From Coleophoma eucalyptorum (lineage: Eukaryota > Ascomycota > Leotiomycetes > Helotiales > Dermateaceae): a stretch of 64,000 nucleotides of DNA. A program made the translations under genes and the position numbers. The notes under the pieces were generated by a model. The model was not told the DNA's origin, did not search any database, and worked only from the letters and a program-made list of their open reading frames with translations. Where the stretch lies: positions 372,001-436,000 of the forward strand of contig JALRME010000023.1 in the NCBI GenBank assembly GCA_026120035.1, read 5' to 3'. Below, one piece after another: positions 24,862 through 36,696 of the stretch (its first letter is position 1; the number at the start of each line of letters is the position of its first letter).

Positions 24862-25571
24862 GCTTTCTGCACTTTGCTGGACTGGACTATGAGGAGTTCC
24901 TTTTTCTAGAGTTGGCTCTTTGGAGTTGATGCAGTGTTTTGTCGGAAAGAGGAGATCTTTACATGTAATCCTTCGTGAGAGGGGTGAATGTGGTTGTGGC
25001 GTAGAAGTTATATCAGCGTTGGTGGGGTAGTTCCGAAGTTCCAAGGAGGGGTCATCTCACACCTGATTTGTAAGGCAGGAATCTACTTCTTTCCTGCTCT
25101 TTCTATCGCGTTGCATCGTTACTCAGCAGATTTGATACATGAATAAACATGTATAAGCAATTAGCCCGTTCATCCATTTGTAAAAATACTTTTGGCAAAG
25201 ATAACAAGGGTCTCAGGATTTGGAATATCCACTATCGTGGGTAGAGGTGTAGTCAGGACTAGACGATGGTATGTACAGTCTAATCCTTTGGGCGACGTTG
25301 TATACCGTATGCATTTGCTAGATTAGAAAGGAACTCAAAAAAAAAGAAAGGTAAATAGGTTGGATGCCTTGAGCTGCATAGGTAGTGTGGGTGTAGATTA
25401 GGGAGTCCAAATCGAGTTATAGCTATCGAATGTACTTGCATTTAAGTTTAGCAAAGATAACTGAGAGCCTTCAAACTCTATAGCCTTATTTTTTGCTTTT
25501 GAGTCTATGTTGAATGGATACCGATAACCTAACAATGCAGTAACCACATCCTCAACTAAAATCCCTCGCGG
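24862..25571. other. Intergenic region between txl1 and an MFS gene
   Basis: Promoter and leader of txl1 (up to about 25100) and the 3' UTR of the MFS gene. An open extension of the txl1 frame lies at 24862-25044. AT-rich near 25330-25560. No further gene seen. Confidence 0.45.
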
Positions 25572-27060
25572 CTACTTTTTTTTAAACCAACCCTTTAAAT
25601 CCATTCCCTTCCCTTCCAAAAACAAGAAGCTCAACACCCCAACCACAGCACACAATGCCGCAATCACAGCATTCATGTTCCCATACCCGATCTTCTCCTT
25701 CAGCGCACCGGCAACTAGCGGGCCAAACGTAGAACCAATACCGAACACCATCGAGTTGATGGCGTATAACTGGGCATAGGGCCCATCCTTGCCAAAGACA
25801 TCTAGATTGGCCTTATGATATTTCTCCACCACTGCCGTAGCCTCCACGACACTGGGTGCGCTGATCAAGGCCATACCCACACCTGCGAGAGCCTCGAAGA
25901 CGCAGAATTTCACAATCTCTGCCGTGCCGCCAGCTTTAGGGATGCGGAGGAGTATCAAGGGGATAACGAGGTAGAACATCCCAACTGTTGCTGCAGGCTT
26001 AGCGCCGTACTTGTCCACGCCTTTTCCTGCCACGGGTCCGAGGATCAAGTACGGAAAGACGAGGGGCATGAAGAGCAAGCCAGCTCTCAACGCATTGAAT
26101 CCAAAGAGATCTTGTGCTTCGGTGGGGACCGTGGCATCGAAGACGGCGATGAGCATCGCTTGTGTGAACGCTACTGCCTCTGCAGTCAGGAGGCGAGGGT
26201 GTGAGAGGCAGTAGAGGATTGGGAATTTTTGAACGACGTGTGATTGAGACTCGATGGGAATCTTCCAGTCTGATTCCTTCTGCGTGCCGATTGGAAGTAG
26301 AGGAGAATCTTCATTAGCATCCTCTGAATCCTGCTGTTGCGCCTCCGTATCCTCAGGGCTGTGCTCCGTAGGTACGTCCACAATACCGAATTCCTTAGCC
26401 GCCTTCTTCTCAATAACAAGCAAGCGCATGAAAAAGTCAAGACCTAAGATCGCAAAGCACATTACAAACACTCCTAACGCGCCTGCTTTGTCATACACAA
26501 CACCACCGAGCACTGGTGCGAGTAGTTCTCCGATCGAGATAATGGAGGAGATACTTCCAATCGTGACACCAAGATTCTCGCTCCCAACGGTATCCACCAC
26601 TATGGCAAAGCCAACGGTCCATACTATGGCGCCTGAAAACCCTTGCAGAACACGAGCTAACACAAGGACTGCTAGACTTTGGCCGACATAAAGCAGAATC
26701 GTAGCACCCAGAAGCGCAAGGAGGCCGACCAAGTAGGGCAGCCGTCGAGTCGGCAGCCTATCTGCAACTATTCCTGCTGGCAGAGAGAAGACAACTAAGG
26801 CTCCAGCAAAGCAGGCGAGCAAGAGTGAGGTTTGAGATTGGACCTGTGTTCGCGGCGTTCCGAGACGGTCTTCCAGAATGAATGGGAGAATAGGTACAAT
26901 TACACAGTAGAGGAAAAGGTCCTGTGATCTCTCAGCGTCACGAGTTTTGTAGCAATGGAAGGGAATATACGCTGAAGAGACCTATCCCGACAGTCGTGAG
27001 AATGAATAATGTATTCGAGCGCCAATGTAGACCCCAGGGCTCTGCCTTATTGACCTCCAT
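25572..27060 (-). CDS. Major facilitator superfamily transporter (12-TM, DHA1-like)
   Basis: Exons 27060-26971 and 26921-25572, with a 49 nt intron in phase 0; 479 aa. The first exon ends in IGLFS and the second opens DLFLYCVIVPILPFILEDR, so the first membrane helix crosses the junction. The segment GIVADRLPTRR fits the loop 2-3 motif of MFS proteins and LARVLQGFSGAIVW the region around helix 5. A cytoplasmic loop in the middle is acidic and Gln-rich. The C-terminus ends in KGWFKKK. This type of fungal MFS protein resembles the vesicular amine or multidrug H+ antiporters; the substrate is unknown. A longer start at 27174 (38 extra residues) is open in the same frame, but the ATG at 27060 gives the usual N-terminus with EPWGLHWRSNT. 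Confidence 0.85.
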
Positions 27061-27952
27061 TTTGCGAACTAAATTGAAAAGAAGATATGTCTTTACCCAG
27101 TATTTACCCAGGATACACTCAAGCGAAAAGGTATAATGTGTATGCAGTGGGAGAAGAGGACTAGTATTGAGCACTAGCTATGATCCAATCCTATGCCTGA
27201 ATTGACGTACCCCCCATGTCATCATGCAACCTTTGGGGAACATTATAAACAGAAAGCAGAAAGCACAAAGCAGAGAGTAGAGAGGAAAAGGCCAAGGCAA
27301 TAACAGTAAGGAATCATATGGATCATGGGCTTGTCCACTTGAGACCAGCTTGTATCCCACTTACAGGTAGCCGTAAGCTAAGTCCTGGAAATTTAAATGC
27401 TCTGGAGGTCAATATACCGGCATGCATGGTTATCGTAAGGCTCACAACTTCTGAACAATGCATCTAGTCCCTGAGCAATTAGCGGTGTGATCTGGCAGAG
27501 ACACCTACCCCTTTTAGGTAATCCGTCACGGGGAATGGTAATGCTCAATTGCTTAATCAGCGAATTGCCTTTCGAAACTACACCACTATTAAACTATAGC
27601 TTCTAGATCAACCTTGAAATTAACGCTTATGTCTATCTCATTGCTCGTTCTATGGAAGAATATCAGGTAGAAGCCGCAGATATGTGAAAGGAGATGTGAG
27701 AATTGTTTCTTCTCATTGCCTGTTGTGATTGTGATATGATATGATACAATTCCATACCCATCTGTGACCACCCTTTTACTTACAAGTAGGGCGACATAGC
27801 TGAGGAGGAACACCACTCTCTCTTTAGGTCCCATTCCAATCAATTCCATCCCGGGTCATGTAATATAGTACATTCACAACTTCTCTGCTTCTCCTTCACA
27901 CACCCCACTGCCTCTCTATGCAACAATCTTACAACCACCACCCCTCTACCAG
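27061..27952. other. Intergenic region between the MFS gene and mL46
   Basis: 892 bp, mostly promoter of the MFS gene and 3' UTR of mL46. Short ORFs are not supported. Confidence 0.45.
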
Positions 27953-29136
27953 CTAATTATCCTGCAGCGCATTCTTTATCTGCGCGTAATAATTGCTATG
28001 GAAGACCTTGGCGAGCTCCTGTTTTGTCAACCATCTGAACTCCTTAGCCCCGACAGCATTTCCCTTCAAGTCCGCTTGCCCAGCCATGATGCGACCTTTC
28101 ATGAAGAAGGTCTTCTGGCCGGGAGCTTTGACCTTAGATGAGTCGTCTTTGTCGAACCACGGGTGCGCAATGAAATGGCTGATGGGTGCGTGTCCCACGA
28201 TCCAAGTATTCATGTTCATGCCGGCAGTCTGGACGAGGACGCGCTCAGCAGCCTGAAAGGATATGTCAGTATGCTATAGTAGACGTTGCGTGAGAAAAGA
28301 ACTCCGGAAAGGACCAACCTGATGTAAATTCTCCCGACCAATTAGAGAGCCAGCTGGGAATCCCCATTTGCCGTCTTCCCTCTTAATAGCCAGGTACAAC
28401 GTCCTATCCAATGCGCGATCCAACCTCTTGACATCACGCACGCGATCTGCCTCTGTAACTCTGCTGAGAGGTTTCTCAACCTTAATGCCCTCAACTACAT
28501 CACTCGGCTTCTGACCCTCGATGGTGCGCATCTCACTGTCCTTCAACAGCGCCTCCCGAATTGATCTTGGATCACTCTTGTTGTCACCCACCAAGACCTC
28601 ATCATTCCAGCTCTCAGCGCCATACGCCTGATAATCACCAATCTCCTTGGCCGCGACACCTCCGCGGTCTTTCGCCTTCAGCTTCCAGTCAATGTCGGCT
28701 GGTGTGTCCTTCTTGAAGTAGAAGTAGCGTGTGAAGGGTAAGGCAAGTCGCTCATTAAGGCGTTTCTGGTAGAAGAAAAAGGCCTTCTCGAAGGAGCTTT
28801 GTGGGCGTGTGAGAATTGGCGGCCGCGACAGGATAACACCTGCTTGGGTGATGTATTCAGAGGAGGTCGAGGAGACGGGTGGTGCTTGGTTGATTTCTGG
28901 CTTGGTGATTGTCTTCGTGTCTGTTTTGAGTGCTGCGGCGGCAGCGGAGTAGGGTCGGCTTCTTGCTAGTGAGGGGGCTTGTGATATGCTCTTGATACAG
29001 TCGGAACACACTCGAGGATGCCTTGATGATCCTGTTGCAATTCAAGTCAGTTCAGGTCCTTCCAACTGGTGTATAGTGATAGACACTTACGTATCAGAGA
29101 GGCCGCGGCCTTGCTACCTCTACTTGAAGCAGTCAT
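27953..29136 (-). CDS. mrpl17: Mitochondrial large-subunit ribosomal protein mL46 (Mrpl17)
   Basis: Exons 29136-29091, 29031-28319 and 28252-27953, with introns of 59 and 66 nt; 352 aa. The protein starts with a basic, Ser/Ala-rich mitochondrial presequence (about 1-50). The Nudix-like fold of the mL46 family follows, with SEYITQAGVILSRPPILT, a long charged linker, GKWGFPAGSLIGRENL and, in exon 3, AAERVLVQTAGMNMNTWIVG. The last segment ends KFTKQEL-like, with EFRWLTKQELAKVF. It would sit in the 54S mitoribosome. The presequence is split by the first intron after only 15 codons, common in fungal mitochondrial genes. The small exon 1 was chosen because it supplies the ATG and a plausible presequence. 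The Nudix active-site residues are not complete, as usual for this ribosomal branch. Confidence 0.9.
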
Positions 29137-30379
29137 TTCTTATTCACGCTGCCGTATCGAAGGTCTTCCAACACTGTCAAACCTCGCTCCAAATCCAATG
29201 GCAGTCAATCAATTCAGTACTGGGAAATGCAAGCTCAAGCACCTCATCACGCTACGGCTACGCTCTCCTCAAAATCCCAAAATCCACCAAAACTTTCTGG
29301 CTGACTAAGCACCATCCCAATCCCCGTCAACGGAGCACACTAGCGCGCCTTTGGGGACCGGTTCGCTACATTAGAAAATCTTTCGTGCCAACGATTTCCT
29401 CTTCTTCTTTAATCTCACGGCACCGTCTTATCTCCAAGACCTGTTTTCTACCTCCAGAACGTCTCGGTCATTTATTGGTGCCAAGATTGAGTTCACAGGC
29501 TTTTTCGCTAACTGTACCTTCTTCTCTCCCAAGGGAACGGTTAGATAGCCCTCAGTGTACATGTCCCTTTTCTGTAGTTGCCCTTTTTGTGTGTTTATGT
29601 GATGAAAACCTAATGTATGAGGGATGCGAGGTCCAACCATGGCCTGCCTTGATTCAGCCGTGCCGTCACACTCGGGCCTGCCCGTGGGTTCACAGGTGAA
29701 GCAGCGCTGAAGCTTCTTCACGAAAGATTTTTCCATCTGCTTGACTCTGACATCCGATGGCGTGGGAGATTCCCAGGATTCATGTAAGCCCGGCTGAGGC
29801 GATTTTACAGCTCCAATCTTTGATGTGATGTAAGATTGTGCCTTGGTCTTTTTCATTTAGGAAAATAGTGGCTCACCAGCTTACAATGGTTGTCTATCTG
29901 ACTGTAACTTACGCCTTGCTGGCTCGTCTTGTCCGTGGTGTTGTCCGGCATCATGTCGTTCACCAATCTTCAGTAAATTTTTATGCTAGTCACACCTTGC
30001 GTTTCGCATCAGTCATGATCATAATCAAAAGCTCCTCATCTGTGTTGGGTATACATTCAAGCATCAAATCGAATCTACAATTCCTATATACAATGGTACA
30101 AGCATAAACACTTATCTCTCGTAACGCCATCCATTCGTCCACTAATACGCCAGGCTTACAAAGCCAAATCGCAAATCGCATGAGAAACATCCAGATCTTG
30201 ACAACCCAGAAGATATCAAAATTAAACCTGAACACCATCCATCCGTTCATTTCACCTTGATAGCTTTGAATCATGCCGGGTATCTTTTGCGAAGAATTGT
30301 ACGCCTGTATACACCTAGTTGTAGTTCCCAAAGATCACGAGTTCCATTCGTTTTTCCCGTTTTCATAAATCTTATCTTC
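29137..30379. other. Intergenic region between mL46 and the RING-PHD gene
   Basis: 1.2 kb between the end of the RING-PHD gene and the start of mL46, both minus. A 142-codon minus-strand ORF at 29428-29856 has no domain I recognise and could equally be the mL46 promoter. Otherwise AT-balanced DNA with no repeats. Confidence 0.4.
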
Positions 30380-32399
30380 TTAAGCCGTGAGACCTTCTAC
30401 AGCCTTGGTGACCTCGCTCGTTGCAATCTTTTCCCATACAGTCTTGTCTGTGGAATTGGGGTCTGCAATCTCGTAAAGTTTTCTCGATACGTCACGATTG
30501 ATGTGCTCATATTGTTCTTTGGTAATCTCACAGGATTTCCAATGTGGTGCAAGTGCCAATTTGACAATCTTATTAATGCCTTCCTTGGCTTCGATTGACA
30601 TGGTAGCGCGCACAGGGGACGAATCTTGTGTTCGGGGAAGTGTGACTGGTTTCCTTCTCCTAGGTCGCGGTTGTCGCAATTCTATGGGTGATGATAAAGG
30701 ACCACTTAGGTCTGGTATATGTACCTTTTCTGGGGGCGATCGGTTGGGAGAATAGTCTGCCGGTGGAAACATTGGTTCCACTCGAGAAGTCAGTGGTAGT
30801 GGAGAACCTGGTCTCCTGGAGATGTGTGGTGGTGGTGTAATAGACATCGCTCGTGGAGTTGGATAATTCGAAGAAGAGGGCGAAGGTGATGTAGCAGGTG
30901 AAGAGTACTCAGCAGATGGGCTCGTAACTCTGTTAGGTTGGTTGGTAGTAGAGGAGAAAGCCGATCTTGAGGTGTCATCGTCCGAGGTTGGAGCCATCTC
31001 AACTTCCCGAAGAAGTGATGATAAGAATGAGGGAGCCCCTTCAGTATCTGATTGTGGACGGCTAGTCTGGGCTTCGGGCAGACTGGCCAGAGGTTGAGGT
31101 CTTGTTGGTTGTGCTGCAACAGGTGCGGTCGATGAAGAACCAGGTCTATCTACTACCCTTCGAGTCCGTGGACGCTTCAGCTTTCTTTCTGGCTCTTTTG
31201 TAGGCTCGCGCTCTGCAGGCGAAGCTGTAACCGATCTAGACTTTCGTTTTCTGCTAGGACTGACAGTATCCATCTCCTTTGCTTTCTCAAATGCTCCCCA
31301 AGCTTTTGTCTCTTCCACCGTCTCACGCGGAGTCTCGGGAAGCCGCTCCCGAATCCTCGGTGGTGCAGCTGCCCGAAACACATTGCGAGCGCCTTGTCGA
31401 CTTGCAATATTGAGTCGAGTCTGCCAGCGCTGGAATTCTCTTCTTTGTTCCTCCGTTTGGCGCTGGTGTCTTCGGTAAGGGACCATCGACTGATCATCAT
31501 CGATAAAGTCGAGATCTAGACCAACCATATCGAGCACTCTGCCACTGAATTGATTCCATGCACCAGTCCAAGGATCATTTCTTATTCTTTGGCGCGTTCT
31601 TCGGATACTGGCATATGTTCGTGGACCATCCCTGCCTGAAATGGATTGAAGTCTGCGACCTGAGGACTGGACGGGGTCACTGGCGCGAATGTAAGCACCA
31701 TTTTCGGCGCATTCCATGCAATACCAGTCGCCGCGTGGTACTCTATCTAGGCCAATACAGTGCGTGTGGTATGGGGCGTTGCACTCATCGCAGAGAAGCA
31801 GGACGTCCTCATCGTCAGACTTTCCACATATGGGACAAGGATCACATTCTTCCTCATCCTCCAAGTCTTCCTCGATCCAAGCATTGGGATCAAATTCGGC
31901 GACTTGTTTCTTATCTTCCACGATATATTCGGAAAGTACGGTGCCTGGGACATGATATGTTAGCTCTGCGTACCATAGCACTAAGTGGTGTAACTTGTGA
32001 AGTCTTTCGCCCACATCTTGCATAAGCATTACTTTTTGCCAGCGAATAACCAAAAGAGCAGTTTTCGCAATCCGCAGAGCAATGGCAGGTTCACGGCTTA
32101 TTGCATGCGACTTGTAGGGGCTGTGTTTACTTACCACCAACTTTATCTAACACCTCGACCAAATTGAACGTCTGACGGCAGATAGGGCAGCTGTTTGCTT
32201 TTTGAGACCATTCTCGCAAACATTCATCATGAAGGATGTGTGCACAGGGTTTGATCTGCGCAATAGGTTGTTGTTTGTCGGTTGTGCTGGGAAGTGTTGT
32301 TGACGGATCTGCGTCTAAACCCGCCACTCCGAGTTGGGGATCGCGAATTGCTGGAACAGCGTCGAGTTCCTCCAGGCAGACAATACATTGGTCAGCCAT
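30380..32399 (-). CDS. RING finger plus PHD finger protein (PHRF1-like)
   Basis: Exons 32399-32135 and 31944-30380, joined across a 190 nt intron in phase 1; 609 aa. A RING finger of the H2 type occupies about residues 5-80: CIVC, then a ~40 residue insert, then CAHILHDECLREW and CPIC. The PHD finger lies at about 122-170 with CPICGKSDDEDVLLLC, CNAPYHTHCIGL and GDWYCMEC. The remaining 430 residues are low-complexity, rich in Ser, Pro, Arg, with Arg-rich helix (QRREFQRWQTRLNIASRQ) and many basic patches. The C-terminus has an alpha-helical piece with EGINKIVKLAL. The RING-PHD order matches PHRF1, where RING acts as E3 ubiquitin ligase and PHD reads histone tails; function here is inferred. The intron stays open in the exon 2 frame, so a retained-intron form could also be made. 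Nuclear location is likely. Confidence 0.8.
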
Positions 32400-33927
32400 G
32401 CTGAGGGTGAGTAGGGTGAGGCTGTCTCTGAATCAAGAAAGAGGAAGTCATGAAAGTGGTTTTGTAGGCTGTCGAAGTAGAAGTTAGAAGGGATAGGCAG
32501 GATATGGGAACTGGACCAGCGACGTACAGATTGGAGAGAGAAGAGTGACACCAAGCTCGACGGGTCGTAGATTTGGATTGGGGATGGATAAGGCGCTAAT
32601 GTAGCGATCCAATGACTCTGACTAGCTCAACCGGCGGTCATTTAGGCTCTTACAGGCGAGACAGCCTATGAACAGCAGTGCAGTGTGCCCAGTTGTGTGA
32701 AGGCAGGGCGGTGAAAGTAGGAGCAAACCGCGAAACACGCTGCAACAATGGGCAATCGACTTGTCTTTGCTGGCTAGAAAAGTGGATATGCTCCTGCGGT
32801 GCCTATCAGCCGGGCCTGAAGCTTCGGTCAGCGTTGCGAAGTATGCAGTGGACTTTTGGGACCGCGTTGGGTGTTCTATTCAGGGCAGGACAATCAGCCT
32901 AGGACAGAAGGTGGGCAACGCAATCCATCCGACCAACGTTATCCGCGATAACCACGCCAGGCCCGCGCCAGGCCCCGCCAGGTTCGTACTACGTAGGACC
33001 TTCGCGAGCGCAAGGAATGAAAGGTACCAAAGTAAGACCGCTGGCCCAAGCGATTGTTGTCAGCTGTTTAACAACACAATGCTGATTACTTGTCAATACC
33101 CTTTGCGTTTAGTTGCGGGTATTCAGAGACAACTGCTTGCTCCGAGACCCATGCACTTGGACTGTTACGAAAGCCTCGCTCGTCATGGACAGCTGCTCAT
33201 ATGACGAACCTTGAAGTCACAGAAGGTCCATGAGTCAGCGGGTCCCCAAAAATTGAGACTCATGGGGGGAACCTGAACAAGAGTGAGGACACTGACTGTT
33301 TTTGGATGGCCCTGGGCAGAAGGCACCCATTCGCCTCTTCTTGGTGAAGCACGGGGGTTGCTCAGGTGGGAATGTCATTTTAAATCCCGTGACTCAAAGT
33401 CTGACTGTGCTATATAAGGTAGTACTCGTACAATCCCTGGCGCCAATGGTAACTCGCGATACTTTGTGCGTTCTCAAAGACTTGTCTCATTCACATGTTG
33501 ATTGGAGAGTCCAACGTCGACCAGTGTAGCCTCTCATGGAAGCAAGCTCTTGAAAAGTTAAAGACTTATACTGAGCTGTAGATGATCATTTCCTATCTTG
33601 TGATGACTTGAAGACTAGATCCAGTAGCCCTATTGATCTTGGCGCTCGATGATTTAACTCCAACATCCCTCGGAGAGGTTGTTGACATGTCGCGCAGTAG
33701 CCTAGACACCTATAATCAGTAGTCGCATTCGGTCATTAAGTTGCACTGCATATCACGGATATCCAGGTATCGACCACGATATCAAGGCACGTAAGGAAAG
33801 GAAGCGGCGTGATTTTTGAAGTGTTTCATTTCAGTCCTCATCGAAAAAGCGATGTCGAAGACCAATACCCCGTGAGGCCCGATCCCATGCTCCAGCAAAT
33901 GTAACCATAAATAAAACCCCGACCCAT
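32400..33927. other. Intergenic region between the RING-PHD and eL43 genes
   Basis: 1.5 kb that carries the RING-PHD promoter on the left and the eL43 3' UTR on the right. No supported gene. The ORFs on the plus strand near 32680-33530 overlap each other and show no domain. Confidence 0.45.
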
Positions 33928-34477
33928 TTAGACTTCAGCAATTTCCCTCAATCGTCGGAGTGTTGATCGCATAGCGGCGGCAGCTGGGGTGCTGCAGTTG
34001 ATGTGTTAGTAGAGCTTCTAGTAGGATGGATATGTCGACCATAGGTAGATGTCCGACTGAAATGTACGTACGAAACGGTGTATGCTCCTCCAGCGACGGT
34101 CTTGTGGCAAGACTTGCAATCCCAGATTCCGACAGAGTGTCTCTTGACAGTGGTCTTTCCGCAGAATGTGCACACATACTTGGCGTGTTGGGTGATTTCC
34201 ATCTTCTTGACCTGCTTACGGAGAGAGGCACCATATCTGTGCAGAGAAGAGAGAATCAGCACTCAGTTCCAAAAAAAAACCCTTCCCGTTTGCTTGTTCG
34301 TTCTCATCACCAGCGCCAATCCCCTTTGTACAGAAATACGGTCGTCGTCGAGGATTTTCAGGTGCGGTCCGAGATTGTCCAGCGTGCGGGAAATAGAGAG
34401 GATTCGTTCGAGAGAGAATTTGCATACCTAGTACCGTACTTTCCGGTAACGCCGACCTTCTTAGTTCTCTTCGTCAT
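33928..34477 (-). CDS. rpl43: Cytosolic ribosomal protein eL43 (L37a/Rpl43)
   Basis: Three exons, 34477-34428, 34236-34072 and 33991-33928, with introns of 191 and 80 nt; 92 aa, the usual family length. The protein starts [21 protein letters not shown]4 zinc ribbon is formed by CTFC and CKSC, and the C-terminus reads [13 protein letters not shown]. eL43 is part of the 60S subunit. Both introns fall at positions that keep the frame and restore the known protein, so the model is strong. The introns are longer than average here, as in many fungal ribosomal genes. Intron 1 holds a possible C/D-box pair, discussed as a finding. Start: the only ATG that restores MTKRTKK. Confidence 0.97.
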
Positions 34478-35126
34478 CTTGGCTGATGTTGTTGTGAAGA
34501 ACTGTGGTGTTGAGTTGAGGTTGTTCTTAAGTCTTTCAACTTTTCACACACTTTCCAATTCGAATCTCGATTGTGGGTGTAGTGTGAGCTAACCTAAACT
34601 GTCAAGCGAGTGATTGTTGTTGCCTGAGGCACAAAAGGAAAGAATATATAAAATATCACGTGATTTAAATGCTCATGATGGCATTTCAATGTTGTCTTGG
34701 CAAATTGCTGCACGATTAAGTGGCCACTTGGACATGGTCACACTGATCAAGTTGCACGGCACATGTTCTGTCTTGAATTTATCAATTTCATAAATCAAAT
34801 AATTTATTCTTGGGAGATCAAACTGCAATCCTCCTCCGCTACCTCGGTCCAATAGCCTTGCTGATCTAGGTCGTTTGAAGCATCAAATCCGAGGCCTTGG
34901 CGAGGGAGAAGGACACGGTCAATTGTTAAGAATGAAAAGTGTTCAAGGGGTCCGGAGGTGTTACGGAACTTAATAGAGACATCCCTTTCATCCCTCTCTG
35001 TTCCTCTATCCTTTTCTATCCCATATATATAAATCAGTCCAACGTTCGTATCTGTACCTTGTTTTATTTGTCGCTACAAGACAGCCAAGCAAATCCGGAT
35101 CTCAACGCCCTTGCCCGCCACCCACA
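34478..35126. promoter_or_regulatory. Divergent promoter region of rpl43 and the oxidoreductase gene
   Basis: 649 bp between two divergent starts. AT-rich in the middle. No specific binding site could be called reliably. Confidence 0.4.
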
Positions 35127-36696
35127 ATGTCGTCTGGGCGTCAATACGATATCGTGCTCTTAGGCGCTACTGGATACACAGGAAAGCTGGCTGCTGAACA
35201 AATCAGCTTGCATCTGCCCACCGATCTGAAATGGGCACTGGCCGGACGAAGCGCAAGTAAGCTTGAGGCTGTGGCGGCCGAGTGCAAATCTTTGAACCCT
35301 GATAGGATTCAACCAGGTAAGCAGTGCTTAATATATGCCCCTCTTGGCAGGCCCGCCTTGTCAGCATGCCGCTTCTTGCTTTCTACGAGGCTCTGGATGC
35401 AGAAGGCGGGTGAGCACTCGTGGGCATGAAATATTGCTCAGGTCAATTGAACTTGCCAATAGTTTTGTTTGTGTTTATCCAGCTGCTTATGGCTTCGATA
35501 AGCCGTTAAATGGGTCTTCGCATAAGCGCAAGCTGACAGTTCCATAGCTATCGAGACCTGCAACCTTGACGATGCAGAGTTAGGTACACTGGCGAGCAAG
35601 GCTAGGCTTCTTATCTCGACCATTGGTCCATACGCACTCTACGGAGAGCATGCTTTCAAGGCATGTGCTGAGAATGGTACCCATTACCTAGATGTCACGG
35701 GAGAAGTCCCCTGGGTGGCCGAGATGATCAAGAAGTATGAGCCGACGGCAAAGAAGACAGGTTCCATCATGATCCCTCAGATCGGAATTGACTCTGCCCC
35801 AGCAGACTTGGTCACCTACAAGTTGGTCAAGGCTATCCGTGAGAAGCTTGACGCGCCCACCGGAGAGGTCATTGTCTCGCTGCACGATCTCCAGTAAGTA
35901 ACTACTCTTCATTAAATCTACCTTCAACAGAGTTAACTTGGCCATAGTGGAAAGGCATCTGGCGGAACCATCAACACCGTCTTCACCATCCTAGAGGTCT
36001 TCTCACTCAAGCAGCTCAAAGACGCTCATGCTCCATTTAGACTCTCCCCTGTCCCTGGCCCCAAGCCTCGAGTCAAGCCTTCATTGATCCAGAAGATCTT
36101 GGGGATCCGGGTCGTACCCGATCTCGGAATACTCACTTCGACTGTAGGGGCGATTGTAGACATCCCAATTGTTCAGCGAAGTTGGGGACTGCAAGGTAAC
36201 TACGGGCCTAACTTCCAAGTCTCCGAGATGATGAAGGCGCGGAATTACCTATATGCCATTCTCGTGCACTTTGCTTTGACTATGGGATCGCTCTTCCTCG
36301 CTATCCCAGCCGCCCGAAAGTTTGCTCGTGGGTACGTTTACCAGCCTGGTGATGGACCAGCCAAGGACGAGACGAACAACGACCGTGTAGAATATCGTGG
36401 TATCGCCAAGCCAGATGTGGAAACTCCTAACGCACCGAGAGCATTCTGCAAGGTCTCCTACGAAGGGTCTCTGTACCAATGTAAGTAGTGTAGCTGTAAT
36501 TTTGATATGGGGATGCTGGACACTAACTGGGACAGTCACCGGTCTCTCTCTTGCTCAAGCTGCCATCTCCATCCTTCGCGATGACCACGCGGACCTGACT
36601 GGAGGCATCTACACTCCTTCAAGTTTAGGGGAGCCATATATTGAGCGACTGGGTACCACCGGTTTCCGATTTGAGACGAAGCTATTGGAGCACTGA
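35127..36696 (+). CDS. Saccharopine-dehydrogenase-like (trans-acting enoyl reductase type) oxidoreductase
   Basis: Four exons, 35127-35316, 35548-35893, 35948-36480 and 36536-36696, with introns of 231, 54 and 55 nt; 409 aa. The N-terminus carries a Rossmann nucleotide-binding fold with DIVLLGATGYTGKLAAEQI (GxxGxxG). The segments LISTIGPYALYGEHAFKAC and THYLDVTGEVPWV are typical of the family. A hydrophobic segment near the middle of exon 3 (YLYAILVHFALTMGSLFLAI) is a likely membrane or lipid-droplet anchor. The family is unrelated in role to lysine synthesis in most cases; in animals SCCPDH sits on lipid droplets, and in bacteria related enzymes act as trans-enoyl reductases. The substrate is unknown. 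The first intron is four times longer than the others. Confidence 0.87.

Noticed and set aside
29428..29856. 142-codon minus-strand ORF between the RING-PHD and mL46 genes
   Set aside because: No domain, no clear splice or leader structure, and it occupies the likely mL46 promoter.
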